A model generated the notes under the pieces. The model was not told the DNA's origin and did no database searches. It saw only the letters and a program-made list of their open reading frames with translations. A stretch of 64,000 nucleotides of DNA from NCBI GenBank assembly GCA_949775045.1, contig OX459096.1, forward strand, positions 37,185,316 to 37,249,315. Reading direction: 5' to 3'. Below are positions 52,901-64,000 of this stretch, in pieces. The stretch comes from Metridium senile. Its lineage: Eukaryota; Cnidaria; Anthozoa; Actiniaria; Metridiidae. Each line of letters begins with the position of its first letter. The first letter of the stretch is position 1. The position numbers and the translations under genes are program-made.

Positions 52901-53077
52901 TGGTAGCGGTTTGATCGTCAAAGCGTGACTCGATAGACATGTTTCGCTTCTCAATTTCCAGCAATTTCTCAAAGAGAGTAGAAAGTTTCTTGAATAAGAC
53001 ATTGTATACCGTGAAGAAATAACTTTGCAAGTAATATAGCTAGAAAAAGAGCGAAGTAGTAATATATATACAGGCAT
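49986..53077 (-). pseudogene. non-LTR retrotransposon (APE endonuclease + reverse transcriptase), frameshifted
   Basis: The minus strand holds a near-complete ORF2 in pieces. Endonuclease, 53077-51758: LLSNTRSLVNK, TETWL, RGGGVCIYIRNG, AAVYHPP, the GDFNQ motif and SDHSS. Linker and reverse transcriptase, 51757-50171: SSGPDNIPNW, IDFSKAFDRIDHN, GVPQSTKLGPLLF and the catalytic YVDD, then LLGIWITPKLKWN. The C-terminal tail continues to 49986 in another frame (ALGKAGLELLSVRRYNICRN, ending FIPFAVRHFN). Frame breaks lie near 51765, 51390 and 50220, so it is inactive. The motif set suits the CR1/L2/Jockey group; the clade is not resolved. The 5' limit is uncertain, and an upstream ORF1 is not evident. 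Confidence 0.85.
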
Positions 53078-53421
53078 TTAACTTTATTCACAAAAAAGAC
53101 ACTAAAAATAATTTCACGTGGTACCACAAACGGCGTTCGCTCTAAATGCTCGGTATTAGCATTGATTGCGAATCTTGTTACTGTTATACTCCTTATACAC
53201 ATGCAGATAAAAAATGTTGAAAGAACGCTAACAAATAAACAAAGAACCACGTGGCGATATTGCTAAGTGTTAATCTCTCTTCTACGTGAACAAGTTAATG
53301 ACATTAACTGTATGTGAGTTAATTAACTAAAGCATATGTCGTGGATATAATATATTCTTACCATTTTTAAAATGTGTAATAAAACATTTTTTAGTTGAGG
53401 GCACATCAGTTATATTTATTT

Positions 53422-54232
53422 AATATTACTTACTTGCTTACTTACTTACTTGCTTACTTGCTTACTTGCTTACTTACTTACTTACTTACTTGCTTACTTG
53501 CTTACTTACTTGCTTACTTGCTTACTTGCTTACTTGCTTACTTGCTTACTTGCTTACTTACTTGCTTACTTACTTACTTGCTTACTTGCTTACTTGCTTA
53601 CTTGCTTACTTGCTTACTTGCTTACTTACTTGCTTACTTACTTACTTGCTTACTTACTTACTTGCTTACTTGCTTACTTGCTTACTTGCTTACTTGCTTA
53701 CTTGCTTACTTGCTTACTTGCTTACTTGCTTACTTGCTTACTTGCTTACTTGCTTACTTGCTTACTTGCTTACTTGCTTACTTGCTTACTTGCTTACTTG
53801 CTTACTTGCTTACTTGCTTACTTGCTTACTTGCTTACTTGCTTACTTGCTTACTTGCTTACTTGCTTACTTGCTTAGTACTTACTTACTTGCTTACTTGC
53901 TTACTTGCTTACTTGCTTACTCGATTACTTGCTTACTTGCTTACTTGCTTACTTACTTGCTTACTTGCTTACTTGCTTACTTGCTTACTTGCTTACTTGC
54001 TTACTTGCTTACTTGCTTACTTGCTTAGTACTTACTTACTTGCTTACTTGCTTACTTGCTTACTTGCTTACTTGCTTACTCGATTACTTGCTTACTTGCT
54101 TACTTGCTTACTTGCTTACTTACTTGCTTACTTGCTTACTTGCTTACTTGCTTACTTGCTTACTTGCTTACTTGCTTACTTGCTTACTTGCTTACTTGCT
54201 TACTTGCTTACTTGCTTACTTGCTTACTTGTT
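53422..54232. repeat. (CTTACTTG)n satellite, about 810 bp
   Basis: Long run of CTTACTTG octamers with scattered CTTA-only spacers and three AGTACTTACT or CTCGATTACT variants. All three plus-strand frames are open as Leu/Thr/Cys/Ala/Tyr strings; not coding. Confidence 0.97.
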
Positions 54233-54759
54233 TGTAACATTTTTCAGATCCCAATCTCGTTTCCCAGGACCCTCTCCCTTCGTTTTTTTTGGTGGGTGAT
54301 ACCCTCTATCCCCTTGGTATGGCACCTCAGGGAACTAAGGTTGCCCCTTTGCTTTATTGCATACTAGTTTAAAGTATTGCCTTTGATTGCTATAGGATCA
54401 AATACTGTGATGATGCTTTAAATCTAGTTAAACCTTTGTTTTATAGTTAATAGTTTTAATATCCTTATCTTATATCATATATAATGTATTATTTGCAGGG
54501 GCCCTCTGAATACCAGCCTAGTTGCTGAATGGGCCACCCTGCCTAAATAAAGTTTACCTATACCTTTACACTAATCCTTTTGAATGTACAGAGTCAGATG
54601 TAGAGGACGCAAGCCCGACGCAACAATCACGAAGAGGACAGTGATATCGAAATAGGCTGACTCGAGTAACATTGTCTAAAGAAACAAAAGAACAGACATA
54701 TGAATATCATTTGTATTAGATTTGTTACTGTTACCTGTTAAAAAGGTTACCATATGTAC

Positions 54760-54893
54760 GGTATTTTGCTATTTCAAAATCTTGCTGAATAGAGTGAATT
54801 TTGAATAAACGCCGCCCTCGAATAAACGCCGCAGCTGGATCACAAGAAATTAAATAAACGCCTCGGCCTCGTCTATTTGAGTAAATACGGTAT
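54760..54893. mobile_element. fragment related to the 3603-3855 TIR element
   Basis: Between TACGGTATTTTGC and GAGTAAATACGGTA lie ATAAACGCCGCCCTCGAATA, then AACGCCGC, the same motif family as the earlier element in diverged form. Confidence 0.6.
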
Positions 54894-55040
54894 TATTTAA
54901 TATGTTACAAATTTTGAACACACACATCTTTTTGCAATTCTTGATAAGTAATTAAATTAAAAACTGGGGGTCATCGTATTCGTTTTCAAGACTTTGTGCT
55001 GCAAACTCGCTCGCGGTGTTGTACTCAGTTTTGTCATATG

Positions 55041-55226
55041 AGGGTCCTGAAGGGGTAAAATGGGAGCTGGGATTGGCCTTATTTTTGACTGGGAAAATGG
55101 GATTGGATGCACTAGGACTGGGATTTACAAATAAAAGAACAATAGAAAATGGGAATGGGATTGAAAACTTTAGCAAAACTGATGGGATTATGTGATTTGT
55201 GACTGGGGTTTGGTCCAGGACCCTCT
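55041..55226 (+). mobile_element. AATCCCAG-rich dispersed repeat, copy 2
   Basis: AGGGTCCTGAAGGGGTAAAA to TTTGGTCCAGGACCCTC, the reverse complement of 9400-9580. AGGGTCCTG and CAGGACCCT form short inverted ends, which are clearer here than in copy 1. Confidence 0.72.
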
Positions 55227-55343
55227 TATATCCAAGGAAACTCTTTGAAATAGTACGAGTCAATATGGACAGTGTACTCTAAGGTAAAATGCAATGTTTA
55301 CAATATAGTTCAGTTCAGTATATTTCCTCTTTAGAGATGAAGC

Positions 55344-55363
55344 CCCCCCCCCCCCCCCCCCCC
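55344..55363. repeat. poly-C tract
   Basis: About 20 consecutive C residues next to a CTCAACTC-rich segment. Confidence 0.95.
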
Positions 55364-55449
55364 GCCTTCGAGTTGAGTTGGGCAACCAACTCAGTGAAGT
55401 CGCTCCTCTCCTGCGTCGCTCGTTTTGCCTGCTCAACGGGAGGAAGACC

Positions 55450-56660
55450 AACCCAAAACAGCCGCTAGCAATTTTGTTATTTAGGTTGATGTCCCTTTTT
55501 GTGAATTAATAAAATGTGTATTTTGTGAAATAGAAATATTGATTGAAGCGCATTTTAAAAATCAGTTATATACAGTCATCAGCTAGTACCCACGCTTCCT
55601 TGCGGTTCGTTGTGCGTAAAGAGGCTAGCAAACGTGTGCACCAGCGACATTGTTTTCTGATGATGGACTATTTATACGGGTCGAGGACGTGAGTATAAAT
55701 GTTTACATTGGTTCTTTATATTTTTTATCGTGGTCAGTCAAAACTATTTTATCGAAAATCATCCGGGGTGGTAGCCTAAAAACGTGTAATTAGAGATATA
55801 TAGGGTCAAACAGTAAATGGCTCATGTGAGAGTGGTAAACAAAGGACTAACCAAAAAGACAGTTTTTCCTCCATCAGTTTCAGTATTCAGATATAATTCG
55901 ATATAGCACTATAGTTCACCCACTATAGCATTTCTCCTTAATTTGACTTAACAAGAAAAAGCGATCAAAGCAGTCCACACTAGTTCATGATCAACTCACG
56001 CTACTAAGCTGTATTGTAAGGTCGTAAATCTATCGCGCATTTTTACTACAATTGAGTCACTGGAAACACACCAGACAACAAGAGAACTGAGATGTTTCCA
56101 GTAATATCGTGAACTCCAAATGTTTCCTCACATTATCAGTTATAACCACACTTCCTACACCAGTTAACCGCTAGCTATCATCATATTGATTTACTCCAAC
56201 ATTGAATGCTTCCTTATATTCTAAGCATCAACTTTGCGCTATTACGTCGGTTTCCTGCTAACCAACGCACCATAACAGGTCTAACAGAACAACGTTGTAG
56301 TTTATTCTAGTTGTGTGTTCCTCTAGGCTTTGTTATGCAATATTCCTAAAAACCACAATCCCGGAACATACGATATGGAAGGGATATGGGTTGAGTACTG
56401 TGATATCTTAATCTCCTTTTGGGGCTTGGTTGGACGTAGGACTGTCGCTGTGAGAAGACAGTATATATATAAGGTCTTGTGTAGGCGGAGGATCGTATTA
56501 TGCTCTAGACTCGTGCGTTGTACGTTGTTTGGCGTCAGGGAGAAACATACATTGGTTTATATCAAGTAGGTAATTATACTCTTTTATTGTTTTATAAATA
56601 TAAGTAATCTGTGAAGAACTTGATCATTATAATATTTACTAGTCATATTATTAAACAGAT
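55450..56660. other. no supported feature
   Basis: Moderate GC, no repeats or exon chains recognised. The 79-codon open frame at 56330-56569 begins at a non-ATG codon and has no similarity I recognise. Confidence 0.4.
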
Positions 56661-56667
56661 CGGACGA

Positions 56668-57048
56668 TCAGGAGGAGCCAACGGGGGTGTTCTTTAAAAA
56701 CACTGTTCTTATAAGAGTAAGTTCCTGGGAATTAAATTCTGTACCTTGACTATTCTACGCTCTCACGTTTTTCATTATATACATCCCGTCATTCTGAAAT
56801 TACCTGGAAAACGTAAATTTTCGGGTAGCCCCGTTTCTCGAACCAATCTCAAACACTGATGTTTTGTTTATAATTATAAAACAACACTTAAACAACCGTT
56901 TTTCTTTTTTTGGTTCTAAAAAAAATATTTTTCTGGGAAACATTCTTGGGCCAACCCAAACGTTTCCTGGGACTCAAATTGACTCATATCTGGCTGGGAT
57001 GTAAGAACAGTTATAATTGTCCCAGCTGACCGTTGGCTCCTCCTGGAC
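56668..57048. mobile_element. 380-bp element with CAGGAGGAGCCAACG ends
   Basis: TCAGGAGGAGCCAACG and its inverse CGTTGGCTCCTCCTGGA bound a segment in which ACTGTTCTTATAAGAGTAAG at the left also partly pairs with GTAAGAACAGTTATA at the right. Confidence 0.7.
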
Positions 57049-57049
57049 G

Positions 57050-58590
57050 ATAAGGATTACACACAACAATTTTCGTTTAAACTGAATCAAATGCATGCGC
57101 GCAAGTACTATACTGACAGCTCTGTTTTTTCGATTAAACCATATCCCATATCTGAAATATCTTCACTAGAAATGATTTATGAGTATTGACAGTACTAGCA
57201 CAAGGCAAATCTGATTGATTTGTTTTAAATAAGTTTAAATTATTTGCTGAACATTTATTTTTATCGTTTCGGTATCATTAATATGATCAATAATCAAATT
57301 AGTTTGTTCTATTAGATCTTTGCAATAATACACATTAAGATTGTATTTGCGATAGCGTGCCTAGTTCGTGTCTAGTGTTCAAGAATGCACAGTTTGATTG
57401 CCATGGGATCAATACAGACCCTGGCAAAGCTGACCACTTGATCCGCGTAATACCAGTATTAAATATCATATCCATAGAAACGCAAAATATGATATTGAAG
57501 GACTTCGTCTGCTAGTGCATTTATAAATCGTAATATGTACTATGTGTGTACGTAAATTAGATTCAGCATTGTTTATCCGCGATATATGATGTGTTTTTCT
57601 GTATGTGTAAGTCAAGTAGTAGCGAGTTGATTCCCTCTGCAAGACGTCGACGCGAACAGCAGTATGACCTACGAAAAATGCATATCGTAAAGGTCGAGTT
57701 ATTGTATTTTTTCTGTCGTTTTTTTTAAATGAACAAGAATCAAACCATAGTGAGGCAAACTTTACATGCATACGCATTAGTTTGATAGTTTTTATATATC
57801 CTGCAATATACTTCAGTTCATCATGAGAATGCAGAGCTGGACTACGGCCAAAAGCATCTATGCCAGCGTGCTATACATATATACATGAGCTATCAATTAC
57901 CTTTAAAAAACTGAGATTCGCCACACGAAACACTTGGTTTTAAACAAATCCGTCATGGAATGCATGTATGGTTGGTTGTCCTTAATTTCAAATATGCATG
58001 ACTGATAATTATGATATGAAGTATTTTGTGAGATATCTACTTTACTTGAATCAGATGTATCATTCAATGTCTGTCTTCCTGCTAATCTACGTACATTGAT
58101 GTTTATCGGTCCGTCGGCATATCTGTCTGTATGTCCATAAGTCCATATGCGTCAGCCGGTCTATCTGTCTGTCTGTCTGTTTGTCTGTCGATCTGTCTGT
58201 CTGTCTGACTGTCGTTCTGAATGCAGAAACTACAGTTCAATTTGCCTAGAAAAATTGATATTAATCTTGACACCAGGGTCATGGCTTTTTAGGTCAGTTT
58301 TTCATGAATGTTCAAGATACCTAAACCATATTGTGTGTCTTTTCCTTCCTTCAGTACCGCTCGCAAACACATGTGTCTCACTCGTCTCACTGGACATGAT
58401 GACAGATATCCCATAATCCATTGCGGTCTCTAGGCTAAGGCGTTTTTCAAGCTATATCATCTTTATCTAGCCTGAATGCATGCAAACCAACAGTCTTTTC
58501 TTTTTTGGGTTTATATCATAGGATCTTTCAAGCGCGCTTTGCAACCTAAATCAAAGAATATAGTATCATAAATTCATTTGTATTCTTTAG
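57050..58590. other. upstream region of the basic secreted-protein gene
   Basis: Apart from a (CTGT)n tract at 58160-58212, nothing is recognised. Because an acceptor lies directly before 58591, a leader exon of the next gene must be somewhere upstream, but I could not place it. Confidence 0.4.
58160..58212. repeat. (CTGT)n microsatellite
   Basis: Slightly interrupted CTGT tetramers. Confidence 0.9.
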
Positions 58591-61337
<2,747 letters not shown>

Positions 61338-61757
61338 CCTGGAACGGTGTGAACATTCAGCCCCAGGAACTGCATGCATGGGACTTTATTTTTGAGTGGG
61401 AGAAAATGTCTTCAGGGGACGAGGTTCGCATTAATATTGTACATCGGAATCTCGTTCCCAGGGCATTTCGTTCCAACTCATTAGTGCGAATGTAAGGCCT
61501 GGTTCAAACGTCGAATCTCACTGCACATGTGCTGTATCTAAATATGCAAATAATCAAAACCTATTGATTGAACTATAGGCCTTATTTCATTTAAATAACA
61601 TATTTCACATACATTTCATATGCATTTCTTATATAAAATCAAAGTGTCAATTATAAATCGGTTAGTAATTAATGTAAATAGTTAAAATCAAAATAACATA
61701 ACATACATTCAAAGATGTGAAGAACCATATCGATTTTATGTTGACGTTTGGTCCTTG

Positions 61758-62374
61758 TTACTCAGGCTACCCCGCATAAGAGCCTGAGTCTAAGTTTACC
61801 TTTCCTATCTATGGATCTATAGTTGTGTCGAGATTACACATGACGTAATGCCACGGGTAAACCACCTATCAATTACTACTCTATGACGTAGCCTGAGTAA
61901 ACGCACTAAGTGCGTCTAGTTTCAGCCGGGATCACAATAGATTTGTAAGAATAATACTATATAAGTTCTAATATATAGCGCTTTTCGGGAGCTTTTAAAG
62001 CGCTTAACAAAGTAAACAAAATATATAACGAGATGACTAACTTTCTAATGTCATTTGAGATCCTGACAACAAGGAGAAAATATATATTTTTTAACAAAGT
62101 TGTTAAAGTCTTAGCAGTCCTGTTGATATGTGGTGGTAATGAGTTCCATAGTTACACTGCCCTTATCGGGATATCGATATTTACACATTTGTGAATTTGA
62201 ATGTATTTTAATAACAACTAGGCGCACTTACTGCGTTTACTCAGGCTACGTCATAGAGTAGTTGTGGTTTACCTGTGGCATTACGCCATGTGTAATCTCG
62301 ACACAACGATAGACTCATAGATAGAAAAGGTAAACCTAGACTCAGGCTCCCCTGCGGGGCAGCCTGAGTAAATA
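61758..62374. mobile_element. foldback element with arms of about 160 bp
   Basis: The left arm 61758-61922 (CTCAGGCTACCCCGCATAAG, AGCCTGAGTCTAAGTTTACC, TTGTGTCGAGATTACACATG) is inverted at 62213-62374 with about ten percent mismatch. The spacer of about 290 bases holds an AGCGCTTTTCGGGAGCTTTT repeat-end motif. Each arm also contains CTCAGGCT/AGCCTGAG pairs. Confidence 0.85.
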
Positions 62375-62791
62375 TGGATGGTTAATACGCTGGTAGGGCA
62401 CGAGCGACAACTGTGTTTATTAGGCGAAACATTGAAATGAAGTGAACGTAAGTGAAAGGGAATCATCGGGACAATAATGAACTAAAGGAAAAAAGAGAGA
62501 GCGGAAGAAATACGGAAAAAAATTAAAAATGAAAGTAACAAAAAAGCCGGTATATATCAAAATATATCTACATCTATATATTCATTTCATTAGTTGGAAG
62601 CACCCTTCTATGAAATTTAAAAGCTGTTCGACAATGCCTCCAAATTACCAGCAGTGTATAGAACTATCAATCATTCTTTGATAACAACAATTAATATACA
62701 CATTTTACTGAGGGATATCAATTTTTATTTTGTATAATCAAGAGAGCTCTTTGTATAATATCTTATTTCATTCTTATTATGTCTGATTTTA

Positions 62792-62949
62792 TTGAGTAAA
62801 AACACTTTATAACAACAAAAGTCGTTTGACATTGTTCATAAATCAGTTTTCATGCATGCAGCATGCAAGATTGAGTAAAAACATTTTATAACAACAAAAG
62901 TCGTTTGACATTGCTCATAAATCAGTTTTCATGCATGCAGCATGCAAGA
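62792..62949. repeat. tandem duplication, 79-bp unit, two copies
   Basis: TTGAGTAAAAACACTTTATA through GCATGCAAGA is repeated at 62871 with two substitutions. Confidence 0.93.
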
Positions 62950-64000
62950 TGATCGTCAATTAATTTTATTTTTTTAACGGCTGGGAGAGTTATCACATCA
63001 TTTCTCTGCCTTAAAATCTTTCATTTGTTTCTACAAGTGCATGCGTTTCCGTTGTTTCGTAATCTTTTGTATTATATCTATCTCAGCTTACAGTACATCC
63101 CAATGTTAATTGAAATGCTTTAAAAACGCCATTTCTTTCTTTCTTTTTTTTTTGGTTTCTTTGTACAATTTTGCGTTAATCGAGCTTTTTAACTGATCTT
63201 GATCTGTTTGCCTCTGATTTTCAATTTTCAAATTGGAATTCCCTGGCCTGATGAATTTACCAAATCCTTATAAAAAGCACCTATAGTTTTTTATGGCCTA
63301 AAATCACACTAAATCACCGTATCCACTAAAATTATTACACAGTCGCCCTATCTCTTCATGTCCCCAGAACATGAAAAAAATGCAACTATAGGCCTTAGTT
63401 TGTCTTTTTTTTTTTTTTTTTTTGCCTTTACATAAATAATTCAACGGAGGTCTCTTGATAAATATATACATTATACTGAATTCTTTTGTTTTAGAGACTC
63501 ATTATAAAGTCAATTATTGAAAAGTGTGCAAAGTGTGCAAAGTGAAATAGTGCAAAGGATTAACCGTTTACACTCTAAGGGCTGGTTCTCCTCTCCCTGC
63601 CTGGTCATTTGGCGAATTATAGGTTTTCTTTCGAGATTAGCGCATAAAAATAGGGACCAAATCTCAGACCTTTCACTAAACCTATTTAAAACTACAGCCG
63701 AGAATTAGGAAACCTCCCTGTTTTTTTTTCTTTACTTATTTAGACGATTTCAATTATTCATACTCAGTTCCTATGTTATTCATATTTAGTTCTTGTCTTA
63801 CTAAGGAAGCTTCGGTCAAGAGTTGCTTTTGAAGCATTTTCTTCTTATTCCTTTTATGGTTTTGCCATGCGCAGCAATTGTCACTGAACGTAAACTGCAT
63901 GTGAAAAGATCTATTTTAAAGTGTCGCGAAAAAAAGGGGCAAATTCTGATCCCAGGTGCAAAATCACCCACCCTACCTCACACAGTTGTAAACAGATTCC
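62950..64000. other. no supported feature
   Basis: AT-rich, with a poly-T tract at about 63403-63424. The short open frame at 63517-63708 starts at a non-ATG codon and shows no known motif. Confidence 0.4.

Noticed and set aside
53395..54299. Leu/Thr/Cys-rich open frames of 100-277 codons
   Set aside because: Translation of the CTTACTTG satellite in every frame.
57466..57777. 103-codon minus-strand open frame
   Set aside because: No recognisable motif, no splice partners and ordinary AT-rich composition.

Overview
The window is animal nuclear DNA: AT-rich, with spliced genes in a dense background of microsatellites, minisatellites, terminal-inverted-repeat (TIR) elements and non-LTR retrotransposon debris. 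The gene content (a cysteine-rich secreted modular protein, an ITPRID/KRAP-like gene) and the repeat types suggest a marine invertebrate, most likely a cnidarian and perhaps an anthozoan. That placement is inferred; no ribosomal or mitochondrial marker is present.

Genes. I rebuilt three spliced genes from splice sites, reading-frame continuity and codon phase. (1) An ITPRID/KRAP-like gene lies on the minus strand. Its coding sequence starts at 13910 and runs off the window at base 1; at least 8 exons chain in phase, 3 more are probable, and a 5'UTR exon is likely near 16.7 kb. (2) A secreted protein of 422 residues is complete on the minus strand, with its coding sequence from 35203 to 17792. 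It has a signal peptide, three tandem cysteine-rich modules each encoded by two phase 1-1 exons, and a short basic tail. A TATA-like box precedes it and an AATAAA follows it. A second signal-peptide exon with the same phase lies upstream at 40590-40638. (3) A two-exon gene on the plus strand (58599-61337) encodes a small secreted protein whose second exon is extremely rich in Lys, Arg and Asn; I cannot assign it to a family.

Layout. 1-17 kb: ITPRID-like gene, with introns holding TIR elements, a long hairpin and a 1.8-kb minisatellite of about 69-bp units. 17.2-18.6 kb: tetranucleotide arrays around the last exon of the secreted modular gene. 19.5-26.2 kb: a TCA-rich satellite of more than 6 kb in one intron of that gene, with a 2.05-kb higher-order duplication and a 678-bp TIR element inside it. 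27-35 kb: the first exons and introns of that gene. 35-49 kb: no firm gene apart from the signal exon; tandem arrays interrupted by TIR elements, an 860-bp duplication with nested insertions, and a short ORF resembling the start of a transposon-derived recombinase-like protein. 50-53 kb: a frameshifted non-LTR retrotransposon. 53.4-54.2 kb: CTTACTTG satellite. 54-58.5 kb: sparse repeats. 58.6-61.3 kb: the basic secreted-protein gene. 61.7-63 kb: a foldback element and a tandem duplication.

The genes show no operon-like or pathway link. The most distinctive signals are the basic secreted protein, the modular secreted protein with a possible alternative signal exon, and a TIR-element family whose copies share ends but carry unrelated interiors. 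All exon calls rest on reading the sequence by eye, without transcript data.
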